Shown piece by piece: positions 1 through 11,889 of a DNA stretch of 64,000 nt. The position numbers were made by a program, and so were the translations under genes. The stretch is from Haplomitrium mnioides (taxonomy: Eukaryota > Marchantiophyta > Haplomitriopsida > Calobryales), in assembly GCA_049999725.1 (NCBI GenBank), contig JBNGIS010020651.1, positions 17,273-81,272 of the forward strand, given 5' to 3'. Every line of letters begins with the position of its first letter. Positions within the stretch are counted from its first letter, which is position 1. Below the pieces are notes generated by a model. It did no database searches and was not told the origin of the DNA. It saw only the letters and a program-made list of their open reading frames with translations.

Positions 1-699
1 CCTTGCAAATGAGCCTATGACTGCCTACACCTCCTAGCCTATAGGTCCAAAATTTAGGTGTCAGCTGGTACGTAATCCAAGCGCAACCAATTTTGACTCC
101 TAGTTAATTTCTCTAACCCCTAACTACCCTTGTCTTCCATTTCCAACGGGGTGATAAGAGGAATTGACCCCCTTTGCTCATGAATTTTTGACTTGAGGAT
201 TGAATTCCAACTCTCCCTCCCACCCTTGGCCGCCATTGCAATGTACCCCCAATCAATCGCCCTCTACATGAATTCTCCCTTGCTAGACCCTTCTGATGTT
301 CTGCATGGCGTGGTAATAGGAGGAACCACCTCCCATGTCATGTTGCTCTCTATAGTCTTTGTTTAAGTCGCCAAGTAGTGTGACTCCTTTCCTCTCAACA
401 ACCAGTACTTTGAACCAGGAATAGCCATTGAGTTCCTGTTTTAATTGATACTCAAAAATTTTGATTTTGAAATTTGAGCTTCAAAAATTACGAATTTGAT
501 GGGCATGATTTTATTTGCGATATTCTTTGTTTTGGTTTAACCTCTGATTAAGTTATTTCATGTTCTCATTTTATAAAAATTAGATAGATGACATACAAAA
601 CACGTTAATACATCATTTTTTATATTTTGAAGATTGATGACAATATTTCTAAGATAAAAAAAATAATCAAAACATCAAGAAAACTATTAGAAGCACATT
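1..699. other. AT-rich non-coding DNA
   Basis: No supported gene. The second half (about 430-700) is A/T-rich. It ends in a short segment (about 695-715) resembling the one before the array at 51515, which suggests that both belong to one dispersed repeat family. Confidence 0.5.
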
Positions 700-1725
700 C
701 AATGAAAAGAAGACGTTAGACATATTCACACTGCTTACACGTACAAACATGCCCATACATACATGGATTGGTGAAGCTCTTAAACGTAGAATTGTTGACG
801 CATAAGCATCCAATGACTACTAAAGCTCATTTGCACAAGGACTTTAAATAGGAGCTCTAAAGCCTATGCATGCATGGAATGCTAAAACCTATACACACAT
901 GGAATGTTGAAGCCTATCCACATAGGGAATCCAAGCATCAACTCTAAAGCCTATGTAAGCATAGAATGATAGAGTCTATACGTACATAGAATACTAAAGC
1001 TCAAGCACGTATGGAATGAAGAGGCCCATGCAAGCATGGACTCATAAAATAAACCATAAAGCCTATGCATGCATAGAATGCTAAATCCTATGTGTACATG
1101 GAATGCTAAAGCCTCTACGTGCAAGAACTCCAAACACAAACTATAAAGCCTAGGCGTGCTTGGAATGCTTAAACCTATATGTGCATGGAATGTTGAAGCC
1201 CATGCTTGGATGGACTCCAAATAAGAACTCTAAAGCCTATGTGTGCATGGACTATTGAGGCCTATACGCATATGGACTATTGAATCCCATGTGCAAATGG
1301 ACATTGAACATGAACTCGAAAGCCTATTTGTGAAGGGAAAGTTGAAGCCCTTGCGTGTATAAACTTTGAAAATAAACTCAAAAGCCTATGTGTGCATGGA
1401 ATGCTAAAGCCTCTGCTCACAAGGACTCCAAATAGAAACTCTAAAGTCTATGTGCGTATAAAATGTTCTAGCTTATGCGCTTAGGGAATGTTGAAACCAA
1501 TGCCAAGAGGGACTCCTAACAAAAAGTCTGAAGCCTATGTGCACAAAGATTGTTGAGGCTTATGCACGTACGTACTGTAGAGGCGTGTGTGCATATGAAT
1601 TATTGAAGCATATGCGCAAATGAGCTCCAAACATGAACTCTAAAGCCCATATACTTAAGAATGTTGAAGCTCTTGCTTGGATGGACTCTGAACCCAAGCT
1701 ATAAAGCCTATACTCATAGGGGAAA
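700..1725. repeat. Degenerate palindrome-centred minisatellite, array 1
   Basis: About 1 kb of diverged repeats. The recurring core is CCTATGCGCGCATGGA, followed by a spacer of the form AATGCTGAAG or ACTATTGAAG. The core is close to self-complementary (CCATGCGCGCATGG is a perfect palindrome), although most copies have changed CG to CA, TG or TA. Some copies read CATGCATG. Spacing is irregular here because copies are interrupted by spacers such as 'aactctaaa'. Open frames across the array only reflect the repeat period and are not genes. Confidence 0.8.
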
Positions 1726-3354
1726 CTAAAGACATCCATTAGTTTTAAGAAGTCAACTAATCTAAGTTTATGTAAATGATACAAATGTCTTCAATCTCAT
1801 GTGTTGATTGCAAATTGCTATTAAAGTTAGTTACAAATGTTGTGAACCTCATGTGTTGAATGCAAATTATTATTGAAATTGAATTTAACTTTACATTAGC
1901 TACCTTAAAGCACATAATTATCATAATTTACATTTAATTTAATTTAATAATCATGCCCTTATTTTAGAGGTGCTTCCTTCTTAGTAACAAGTAGCAGGAG
2001 AGCAACCTTTCCTATGACCAACTATTTCCCTCAATAAAATCTGCACCAGAAAAGTTACCCTTATGTTGTAGTATTGTGCAATAATCAGCAAAGGCATGGG
2101 ATTTCCTCTTGTTACTTTGCTCTAAAAGAGATCTACACAAAGAATTTCTGCACGGCTAGTCATATCGCAAATCGACTTCTTGTCTCAATTGAAATACATA
2201 GTTTGTTGAAGGCTTGCAAAAATCCAACAAAGAAACTTATAACAAAGTTGAAATAATAAAGCTAGCCTTTAGGGTATTGGCAACAAGTCATGGAAGATGC
2301 CACATTGCTCAACAGGCCATGTGTATCCAAGCCATGTAGTCATAAATTCCACCCAACTCTGCTATGTCGATTCAAGAACCTACTGACAAAATGAACTAGC
2401 TTCCCTACCCTATTCTAATCAAGCTCCTAGCCGAAGAATACTCTAGAACTACCAAGCATATCCCTCAAGACAACCTCTAACAACTCATTTTTGAAATGAA
2501 GAAATCTCCTCCATCCTGACCACTTTCGGCGCATTCTTATTTGCCACCAATGCTATGCTTCATCAATCGTTTGACCACGCAAGTAAGAAATGGGAAAACA
2601 ACTGCACCTCAAAAATGCACCAGCCAAAGAATGGGTCGAATGAGTTGGAGCCGATTAAAACTCGGTTGAAATCGCTTCTTCTCAAAATATGTTTGGGACA
2701 TGATCCGTTGGGCCAATGATCACGAAGACCCGAAACTTGCTCTAATGCCAAAAGATATCTGGCCCCAAAAAATGTCTACAACCAAATTCTTGCAGAGCCT
2801 AAATCCTGAGGAAAATAATTTTTTGCCATTTAAAGTATGCTAGATGTTTGAAAGAATCAGATGAAAGTAAAGGGTGCTGTTCATCAACCTAATTGATCAG
2901 TAATGTGTTTCAGTAAGAGCAATAGTAAATTAAAATCCATTGAGAAGATAGAGATATCCTAGAGTTGACGCAAAGTTATCAAAGAAAACTATAGATCCAA
3001 CCTAAGTCTTGCAAGTAAATCAAAACTTTAATAGCAAATCCAAGCCTTTCCAACATATCAAAGCTCTTAGTAGACCTCAAGGAAGTCTTGTAAACCAAAA
3101 ATGATTGAGGCCCTGTAAACCAAATCAAAATGATAGAAATGAAGCTTGCACCTGTAAGAGAGAAACAAAGGTCATAAAAGAAAATGAAGATTGTTGAACG
3201 AGAGGTTGGAGAAGACGCAAATCGTAGAAAAACACTAATTATAGAGGAACTTTTCCATCCTCTTGCAGTATGCAACCTTTGAAAACACATCAATGTATGA
3301 CTCTGAAAATGCCCAATCTCTCGTGCCTTAAACTTGTAGCAACGTTTTCCACAG
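1726..3354. other. Stretch without recognisable gene
   Basis: Only short open frames occur (the longest, at 2979-3293 on the minus strand, is hydrophobic and unlike any family I know). Around 2740 the minus strand reads TGGCATTAGAGC, two changes from the usual initiator-Met primer-binding site TGGTATCAGAGC, but no LTR can be seen beside it. I assign no function. Confidence 0.4.
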
Positions 3355-3456
3355 AAGATGACCCCATGCGCGTATAGTCTTCTTGATAAACCAAAACACT
3401 ATGCGCTCATGGGGTTTGGAATTAGGTCTTCAAGAGCCCATGCACGCATGGGCTCT
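3355..3456. repeat. Isolated palindromic cores
   Basis: Three solitary copies of the minisatellite core occur here. The best, at 3433-3456, has two 11-base complementary arms (AGAGCCCATGC and GCATGGGCTCT) around a 2-base centre. They show that the core also occurs outside arrays. Confidence 0.65.
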
Positions 3457-4974
3457 ATGGAGTTTGCGCACACGGAACTCCTCAATATTGCATCGATTTT
3501 GTATTCCTTGCTTTGCTGCATTTGTTCACAATGTACGTAACAACTCTTTGGGCTTCTTTTAACACTTTTTGGATAAAAGAATCGCAGAGAGATCTTGTTG
3601 CTACTATTTTTGTTTTTTTGTAATGTTTGTTCTACTTGATGCTTAGATAACAGAGCAAACTTTTGAATGTTTCAATATGACAAGATTTGCTTGGTTCTCT
3701 AACAAAGCTCCTCAGGCTGAGAAAGCGGTTGAAATTTTGATGAAATGTGTTGATGTGCATGACTTTTCTTTTCTCATGTAGATTTTCTCTATTGTTGAGA
3801 AAATCTTGAAGCGTCTTGTTTGTCTCTTATTTGTAGCCTACTAGGTGTAGCTTGTCTTGTGCTCATATGCAGTTTGCGACAACAATAGATCAATGTGATG
3901 AAAGCTCTCAAATTAACATGCAATTTCTTACTCTTGGCATTGAATTAGGCATCAGCACATGGGTTGTGACTCTCACTCTCATTGAGTCTTGCTAAATAAA
4001 CAACATGTCGAGAGCGTGCACCAACTTTCATCTCGATTCTGCTGCAGGTAGGAAATAAATTTGTGAGTCGCAAAATTTTTTTATCTTTTGTTACAGTGCT
4101 TTTGTCTCTTGCAATTGTTTTGAATATCATCTAGTTCACTTTCACAATCATTTGGTATCATATCGTCTTTAGTTAAGTCTTCATCTTTGTTTCCTATTGG
4201 ACCTTCTCTAGGTTCGTCTTCAAGGCTCTTTACAAACTGAGTTTAGGAAACATGAGCTAGCTTGCCTTGCTTGCTGAAGAGCAGTATACCATTGAATAAA
4301 ATAAGGTTCATATATCGATGTAAATGTCTTGGAATTTATATATTTTTCTAAGAATTTGTCTTGGTTGATCAAGGTCATCTACACTAGTCTTGCTATCATC
4401 TGTGTTGTCTATAGAGCATCATCTTTTTAACTGCTTTGTTGAGATAGAAAGGATAAAAGAGTCTTGTATTAAATCATTCACGCATTGCTCTTCTTCTCCT
4501 CACGAGCTCTTACAGCCTCTACAATCTTTCTAGAAACAAAGCAAGCTAGCGAGCTCCCGTGCTCCCCACTTTCTTCATCATTGTCATCTACAATCTCCAC
4601 TGACAATGCTATTTCACATTTTCATCAACCAAACTCCATCTCGGCTACAGCTACATTTTTGTACAAGATGTCACGAGAGCCAACTCATCCACACTTTGCT
4701 CTCTTTGCTTTACAGATGACCCATCTTTGGAGTTACTGCTCCACAATTCTACTTGTCACTGCACCAGAAACAAAGCTAGGCATGCAAGCTGTTTACTATG
4801 CTCATCGTCTATATACATTTAGTTTCTGCCTCTGCCATAATTGAGACAATTCTACAGTTGAATTCAATGTTGGTGTTAACCATATATATGCATGTTCTCA
4901 GGGACATTATATCTGTGCGCAAACTTGGCTCAAAGTCTTAGGAGGCAAGACTGGAACACAACAGTTTGATCTTG
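3457..4974. other. Stretch without recognisable gene
   Basis: Several short open frames lie on both strands (for example 4485-4844, plus). None shows a recognisable domain or consistent splice context. Nothing here is supported as a gene. Confidence 0.4.
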
Positions 4975-5430
4975 TCTTGCCTTGTAGTACTCCTTGAGAT
5001 AATCAACAAACTTCATCGGACAATAAATAGTAGGTCAATGTTTTGAAACAATCTCAGTCACAACCTGCAAAGTGGCGGTCTGTGCAGGTGCAACAAACAC
5101 CCCAATAGAAGTGCACATGTGTTCGGGTTTGATCACCATCTTGTGCACCATGCTCTTGTACTTGCCATTGCTTAACACTTGCAGATGGTCACAGACATTC
5201 ACCATCAATGAGTTGGGTATACACCTCACAGGAACCCACTTGCCACTGTGAAATGCTTCCATTCCACCCACCTAATCTTGAGTGAGGAACGTGAGGGTGT
5301 TGGGATCGATGTGGCTTGGCAATGCGTATGCATCATTGCTTGCAGCTGCCGGATAGTTGTTGGGCAGTAATATTTCAGCCACCTCATAGCCATTGGACCT
5401 TTGAATGTAATCTGGTTTCAATCCGAGTCC
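4975..5430 (-). pseudogene. 2-oxoglutarate/Fe(II)-dependent dioxygenase, last-exon remnant
   Basis: The minus strand encodes the C-terminal half of the plant 2-oxoglutarate/Fe(II) dioxygenase fold (the family of flavonoid, gibberellin and DMR6-like oxygenases, which hydroxylate or desaturate small molecules in the cytosol). Seen directly: the iron-binding H-x-D as SHIDPNTLTFLTQD, the continuation VGGMEAFHSGKWVPV, and NVCDHLQVLSNGKYKSMVHK with the second iron histidine. The RxS motif that binds 2-oxoglutarate reads CTS, so the arginine is lost. A TAG interrupts the conserved QD-x-VGG stretch, and a TGA at 5035-5037 precedes a plausible C-terminal tail (FVDYLKEYY). The exon begins after a good acceptor (AG at 5431-5432, minus strand). 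Upstream exons were not found. The stops and lost arginine make this a pseudogene; the exact subfamily is unresolved. Confidence 0.8.
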
Positions 5431-5924
5431 CTATGATCAAAGAGTAAGCAAGGAAGAAGAAAAGCTAAGCCTTGAAAATGCAGGATTTACACATAACTAC
5501 TAAGCTAAACATGAATATTTATATTTATGAAAAAGAGCCTTAGTATATGCTCCTTGCATCTTAATAGCTATGTTTTAATTCAACCAATATCTACTAGTAA
5601 ATTGGTTCTCTAAGAGTTTTAAAACACACCCTTTGTACTTTTTGATTTGTGTGGATTTGGGTTTTACAACATCTCTTTTAGCTTGTCTTTTCAACATAGC
5701 TACAATGTCTCATTTGCAAACTTTGCCTGAAATGAAATTAACTTTTGAAATGGAACATTTGCAATCAACTTGTATTGGAAAATGATTTTGCTCCTAAATT
5801 ATTTTCTTGCTTGGACTATTGAAAACTAAACGCGTAGTACCTCCAAAGAAGAAGTTAGAACCCTCTAAGTGCTTGGATTTCAAAGCAAAACTCAGAATCC
5901 TTCACACGCTTGGACTAATGAAGC
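5431..5924 (-). other. Probable intron of the dioxygenase remnant
   Basis: A/T-rich sequence upstream (minus-strand sense) of the dioxygenase exon. It starts at the acceptor AG and leads directly into the palindromic array at 5925-6432. The array may therefore lie inside the original intron, but the upstream exon and donor were not identified. Confidence 0.4.
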
Positions 5925-6432
5925 TTGTGCATGTAGAAATTCCAAAGCAAAACTCATAGCCTCTTGCGTGTTTGTGCTGCTGAACTCTATGTACGCATGG
6001 ACTCCAAATCAAAACTCATGACCCCATGCACGCATGGATTGGTGAAGCCCATGCACACATAAACTACTAGAGCCTATATGCATGTAAGGTTTTGAAGCCC
6101 ATGTGCGCAAGGACTCTTGAAGCTTATGCTCGCATGGACTACTGAAGCCTATACACGCATGGATAGTTGAAGCTCATACGAGTATGGACTGCTGAAGGCC
6201 ATGCGAGCATGGACTATTGAAGCCTATATGCGCATGGACTACTGAAGCCTATGCGGGCATGGACTGTTGAAGCCTATGTGTGCATGATGAAGCCCATGGA
6301 GGCATGGACTATTGAAGCCTATGCGTGCATGGACTTCTGAAGCTTATGCACGAATGGACTAGTGAAGCCTGTGCGCGAATGAATTGCTAAAGCTCAGGCC
6401 TACATGAACTACTAAAGCCTATGTGCGTATGG
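5925..6432. repeat. Palindrome-centred 25-bp minisatellite, array 2
   Basis: This is the clearest array. About 20 consecutive units with a 25-bp period resemble GACTACTGAAGCCTATGCGC followed by GCATG. Within each unit the bases around CCATGCGCGCATGG are self-complementary. Units diverge mainly at CG positions (CGCG to CACG, TGCG or TGTG). Adjacent A/T-rich sequence on the right (tttgaactacaattttaat) resembles that after array 3. Confidence 0.85.
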
Positions 6433-7021
6433 ACTTTGAACTACAATTTTAATTTGAAAATGAATTAATTCTAAAAGTTGTTGGAATTTTAAAATGTTGG
6501 AATATTCTCCAACTATGTTGCAAGTTCATTTAAAAAAAGACATAATTTTCAATCTTTTCATTGAATTTGATGTTCTCAATATTTTCACAAAAACAAAGGA
6601 TTTCATTAAATTTTGCATACAAATACTTCATTTCTATCAAACGTACTAGTTAAAAATGCCAAAAATCAAATAAAAAAATTCTCTAAATTTTATTCTCAAG
6701 AAAAGCCGCACGTTTTTTTTTTTTGTTTTTTGGAATATAAAATCGTTATTTTTTTCGAAAAAAAAAAAGTTCAGGTTTTGAGTAGTCTGTTCCAGGTTCA
6801 AAGTTACGGCTGTTTTCCTCCCTATATTTTGCTAAGTCCATTATTCCCTTCTTCATTTTTACTTCTTCATTTTTGTTTTAGGGTGTGAGGCATAGTGGCG
6901 TGCAACTACCAAGGTTCAATGTTGGGAGGTTGCATTCTATTCATTTTACCTTGCTTCTTATTCTTAGTTATGGGTTGGCTCTTTCTTTAGTGATGGTCCT
7001 TGTAAGAAGTGCGATTGACAA
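6433..7021. other. AT-rich non-coding DNA with a dispersed 50-bp segment
   Basis: No gene is seen. The segment at about 6765-6812 (gttttgagtagtctgttcca and onward) has a diverged second copy at about 58275-58317, so it belongs to a dispersed repeat. Confidence 0.45.
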
Positions 7022-7774
7022 ATGGATTTCCATGGAAGTTTGAGCAAGGCGCGATCTTCCTTCTTGCTGCTTTTTTTTTGTCCTGCTGGTCCTTATTGTG
7101 GCCTATGTGTTCAAGGCAGGGAAAGGCCTATTGCTAAGTCAGATGGTCAACTTAGTGCATTTTTGCTAACCAGGGTTTTTGGACTCCCCTCCTTTCTCCC
7201 TCTCGTTTCAACCCCACTGCGGCTTGCTACTTCTCTCTTCACTCTAAGTGCACACTGCTACTCTTGGCTACTCTTCGGTAACGGGGTGTTGGTGTTGCAT
7301 GTGAAGGCCATGGTTTTGATCTTTGACCCTTCTCTCTTTCCTTGCTGGCTTATTTCATTTAATCCCCCCGATTCTTGATTTTCCTTGCTTCAAGCATTAG
7401 CGATGGCGTGGTTGCTCTGCTTGGCTTTTGTTGCCCTCACACTTGCCTCTTGCTTGGCAGGTATGTTGGCGAAGACCTCTGGCTTGGTTGAGCTTCCTTT
7501 TGCCTTCACTTCACCTCTTTTGATGCTATTCTTAGCAGGCACCTTACTTGGTGTTCTAAGGGCGGGCCTTTCATGGTTCATATGCCCTTTCTTTGGATTT
7601 TGCGAGTATACTTTTGTCTTTAAGGTGCCTTTTCTCCCATGCTATCTTGCATTTGCTACCTACAAAGCTTCCTTCCTAGTGGCGACTACTTTCGGCTTCC
7701 ACGTGCTAGCTTATGTAGAGGAGATCTGGTTGAGGCACCGGTCCTCTTGCCGCTGGTTGGCGTTGCTAGCTTGA
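7022..7774 (+). other. Long T-rich open frame, doubtful
   Basis: A single plus-strand frame stays open for about 250 codons with one internal stop (7376-7378). The translation is dominated by Phe, Leu, Ser and Ala and has no recognisable domain. Stretches rich in T and C on the read strand lack stop codons by composition alone, so this may be chance. No splice sites or repeats support it. I do not claim a gene. Confidence 0.15.
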
Positions 7775-8850
7775 TTCCTTTCTGATGATTTGCTTGGCCT
7801 TCTGGCATGGCTTGGTCTATTGTGGCTCCCTCTCCTAATCCTTGGACACATTTGCTAATATCCTCTTAAAACGGTCTAATGCCTAGCCTTGGCTACAAGG
7901 GTCACTTGAGTCGTCTTTTCTACCTTGGTGGTCAAATCTGTTGGTTAGACTAGGATTGAGACAATTCCTTAGTTTGTGGCTTTTCCTTCGTGGTTGATCC
8001 ATCTCCTTGTCTTCTGCATGTCCAATGTTGGAGAGGAGTGTGCTTTCTACCCTTGAGCTCTTTTTGAGGCTTTTGCTGGGAGAACGAGCCTCTCAACGAG
8101 ACAATGGCTCAAGCCTCTTCAAAATTCTTCCGCCATCGCAATAGATTGTTTGTTTCTACACATTTATTGGCCTTGTCCAACTGTGTTCTTGCCCTGCTGT
8201 GCGGCCATTGGTGCCGGCGGCGGCTTTTCTGAATTGCCCTACCATGCTCTTGGCAACTGTGTTTCTTTGTATTCCTTCATGCTTAATAAATGATTCTCCA
8301 AGGTTCCCCATGTGCCTTCCTCTCTTCGTCTTAGCGTCATAGAACCTCATCCCTTAATGCATTTGTTTGTTTTATGGAAAGAATTTTAAGTAAGAAAAGA
8401 ACTTGCAGCAATGGCGTTGTGAAAGCAAGAACTCGAAAAGAACCAAAAACCCAAGGTGGGAACCCCAGACAAAAAAAAGGAGAGAGCAGGGAAGAGTGGA
8501 AATGGCAGGATGGTAAGGGAAAACAAGAAGAGAGAACAAAAGGGGCAGCCGCAAGAGAAAGATCAGTGGAGAAAAAAAAAGAGGGAAGTACAAAGGAACG
8601 AAATTCCGCAGAAAGGAAAAAGAAAGAAAAGAAAAGAAATGCAAGCTGAGGGACTCATCCGTGACTAGGAGAAGGATTTTAAATAGAATAATTAAAGCAA
8701 GAAATAAAATAAAATAAAATAAAGTCATAATTAAATAATAATAAAATAAAAAACGAGGGAGGGAAACCTTTGCATGCTGCAATGGAGCACCTTCCAACTC
8801 GTTGTTTCCTCTTAGCTACTGAAGCGGTGATAGTCACTACTTCGGCGACG
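7775..8850. other. Stretch without recognisable gene; purine-rich and A/T simple sequence
   Basis: About 8370-8650 is strongly purine-rich on the plus strand and about 8690-8755 is built of AAATA repeats. The open frames there are low-complexity Lys/Arg/Glu strings with no homology that I recognise. This is the left flank of gypsy element B. Confidence 0.4.
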
Positions 8851-8855
8851 GTGCG
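8851..8855. repeat. Target-site duplication of element B, left copy
   Basis: GTGCG lies directly outside the left LTR. The partner GTGTG is at 34724-34728. One C to T change separates them. Confidence 0.6.
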
Positions 8856-11134
8856 TGCCACTCCCCTCCTTCAAGCCTTAACCTTCACAAGTGCCACTTG
8901 AAAAGAAAGGGAGGAAAAAAACAAGAGAAATAGGTTCTTTTGTGAGATGGCCCCTATCCAGTTATCACTTTGAGGCTTTAAGAAATTCCTCTTCACCTTA
9001 CAAGCCTTTACTCACCTCCACAATCACTTTAGCAGCCAATTTGCTCATTCACACTCAATATTAGAACACTCATACACATAGACCAAGATACTCATGTCGC
9101 AATCTGCAATATAATTCAAGGGTCCTAAATCTGGACCCAGCCACTTTGTATACAAATCCGGAGCAGAATGTAATACCCCAAGTATCACAGAACAATGCCA
9201 AGGAATCTCACTCCCCCTTTGCAGAGTTGTCTTAGGATCCAAACAAACAGAATCCCTATATACCCCTACTTCTAAGTGTTTCTTAAACAATACAACAGAA
9301 TTCAAATCTAACTAATACACTCATACACAAATACAAACACACATGCATTGCACTTCACCAAAATCATATGCCTTACAGAACCATAGGGACTGACCTCCCC
9401 AACAGACTCCTCCCTTCCTCAACTAACATTCTCAATCTTCCTTTCATCCTCCACACACACACCCTTCTTCCAGATAGTTTTTCTATTTCCCTCGCAAGAA
9501 GCTCTGGATTTACTTCCTCAAGCTTGGAAGAGGATTTCTTTAACTTCCACCTCTGAAAGATAATCCTCTAGAATGATGGCTACTCACTCCACCTCAGAAC
9601 CTTGAACAAATCTTCTTCACAATGCACGGGCACTAACACAGCCACTCCCTTCTTGGCTCCACTTGAAAGATTAAACTAGAGCGCACTCTGAGCATTTCTG
9701 GGTTTGATGCTCCTACACAGATGATGCAGAGATAACTCCAAGATCTCCCTTGGCAGCCTCTCCCGAATTCTCAACAAATAGGAATCCCTTCAATTTCCCG
9801 TATTGACTCACCTCCGCTACTAGTCCACCCGCAGGGATGAGTTCACTTAGATCGCTCGAGCCTCTAGAGCACTCTGCCTAGCGATTCTCGACTCCCCTCC
9901 AATCCACCTCCACCCCTGCTAGCCCCTTGTAGGAGTACACTCACCTCATGTAAATCTTCACTGGAATCCCTTCTGCCTCACCTCGTTGCGTCTTCCTATC
10001 CCGAGATCGCTTGTGTGTCTCTAATTTGCATGCACACCAACCCGTTGAATGTCGCAGCTCGCCAATCTATACCCCTCGTGCTTCTGCCTCTACATATCTG
10101 CTCCGTTTGAAAAGGTCTTTATTCCTGTTGGCTCTGAGCTTCGGACGAGGCGACACATGTCACATCTATTTGTGAAATCATCTAAGTACAACGATCAGTT
10201 CCAAGGGTTACGGGGTCTGGTCTGAAGAATCTCGCAGAACCCTATCCAAAGAATCATGCGGAACCGAATCTGAAGAATCCCACGGAACTAAGAATTCGTT
10301 GTTGACTTTTCTTTCGCACCCATCGTCCGATGTCGTCTTCAATCAGGAAGCTTGAGTGCCACGTTGACCTTGATCCCCAACTGACCACGGACCCAAGTTC
10401 GAAGAATCCAACAAACTGGTGAGTCCGAAGGATCCCTCGGACCCTGAGTTTCGAGGTTGACTTTTCCTCCATGGCTGTCGTTCGACACCGTTTTCAACAG
10501 AGAAGCTTGACCGCCACGCTGACGTGCGTTCCGAAGTCAACCCCGGCTCTGACCCAAAGGATCCCTCGGACATGTGAGTTCGAAGAATCCCTCAGACTCC
10601 TGAGTCCGAGGTTGACTTTCTTCCTATGCCGCCGTCCGACGTCACTTTCAACAGGAAAGCTTGACCGTTGTGCTGACTTGGGGTTCCAAAGTTGACCACG
10701 AGAGATTTTGGAATATTCCTCGGATATGGAGTCTGAAGGAAACCACGGAACCTTTGGGCCCGCAGTTGACTTGGTTCCACAGAGCGTCGTTTTCAACGGC
10801 AAAGGTGGACCGCTGCGCTGACTTGGGGTTATGAAGTTGACCGCGGGAGATTCCAGAATATTCCTCGGACAGGGAGTCCGAAGGAAACCACAGAACCTCT
10901 GGGCCCGTAGTTGACTTGGTTCCGCATAGCGCCGTCTAGTGTTGTTTTCCATAAGGAAGTTGGACCACCACCTTTGACTAGTAGTTTCGAAGTTGACTGA
11001 AGTCCGAAGAATCCAACGGGCTCCTCCGAAGTGCCACGTGTCCGAGAAAGCGCCGTCTGACGCAGTTTTCAACATGGAAGGTGGACCGCCACGCTGACCT
11101 GAGGTTCTGAAGTTGACCAAGGGACCCTTCTGAA

Positions 11135-11313
11135 CTTGCCACGTTTTTGCTGAAGCACTTGGACACCTCCTCACTTGCCACGTTTTTGCTAAAGCCCTCG
11201 GACACCTCCGCGCTTGCCACGTTTCCGCTGAAGCTTTCAAACACCTCCTCGCTTGCTATGTTTCCGCTGAAGCCCTCGGACACCTCCACGCCTGCCCGTT
11301 TCTGCAAAAGGCC
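11135..11313. repeat. 39-bp tandem repeats within LTR B
   Basis: Four full units and one partial unit of the form CTTGCCACGTTTCCGCTGAA followed by GCCCTCGGACACCTCCNCG. The same array recurs in the right LTR (33901-34080) and, inverted, in the solo LTR (about 30990-31160). It therefore belongs to the LTR family and is not a local duplication. Confidence 0.85.
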
Positions 11314-11884
11314 TTGGAACCATGAAGTCCGAAGTTAGTTTGGACCTCAGTAGAGACCATCAACGTTTGAGGAAGTGAGGTGTCCCCCGATCCTTGTCAT
11401 CGTTGCCCCCTCCTTTCTCTTCCCAATTCCTGCCCCTAAAGCATGTCCATTAGCATGCTTACGCTGCAGCACTTCCCTTGCCCTCATCCCCCTCCACTGT
11501 TGTCACTCTTCGATCTCTGCCCCGCGTCTTTAATCCTTCTTCCCTTCCGAGGTCGCCATTCCTTCCTCCTCTTGGCTGATTGCCTCTGGTGAGCGCTCCG
11601 TTCCTCCTTGTTAGAGCCTCGATTCCTGCATCCCGACGATACTTGCAAGCTCTCTTCCACTTCCGTCAAATTTTAGTGATGCCCCCCAATTCGATGGCTG
11701 ACATAACTCTCTTTTCCCATCTCGAAGTGATCCCGCGAGCTCTTCTTCTGTCGACCTCCCTTCCTTCTCCTTCACAACCCAATACCACTCCTCAGATCCA
11801 GACGAAACACTCGTACTTACTGATTGAAGTTGATATGCTGCTTCCAGGTTACTTTAACACATATGAGAAAGGAATTGTTCCAAT

Positions 11885-11889
11885 GCTAC
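11885..11889. repeat. Target-site duplication of element A, left copy
   Basis: GCTAC here and GCCAC at 24329-24333 flank element A. The uninterrupted site in the sister LTR (near 34673) reads AATGCCACCTCCG, which shows that GCCAC is ancestral and the left copy changed C to T. Confidence 0.85.

Larger units (their letters stand above)
8856..11889 (-). repeat. Left LTR of element B (main part)
   Basis: Collinear with 28757-34723 (inserts removed) and with the inverse of 30346-33193 and 43579-46648. The LTR consists of about 1.3 kb of unique sequence followed by repeated blocks. These alternate 'gttgac' motifs with 'ttttcaacagggaagcttgaccgcc'-like segments, and a 39-bp array lies near 11135. 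The remaining 48 bases of this LTR are at 24334-24381, across element A. Long open frames in it (for example 10494-11240, minus) only follow the tandem repeats and are not genes. Confidence 0.85.

Noticed and set aside
700-1725. CRISPR-like array of short repeats
   Set aside because: The repeats are degenerate, palindromic and lack constant-length unique spacers, and all context is eukaryotic. They are a minisatellite.
2563-2751. Leader frame beginning at a possible initiator-Met primer site
   Set aside because: The primer-site match has two changes, no LTR is visible beside it, and the translation lacks the WxEAID pattern.
3433-3456. MicroRNA-like hairpin
   Set aside because: The palindrome has almost no loop and belongs to the dispersed palindromic family, so it does not look like a miRNA precursor.
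8374-8668. Lys/Arg/Glu-rich open frames on the plus strand
   Set aside because: They come from a purine-rich low-complexity stretch without domain or splice context.
10494-11240. 248-codon minus-strand open frame
   Set aside because: Lies in the B LTR and follows its tandem repeats. Diverged LTR copies do not keep it open as one frame.
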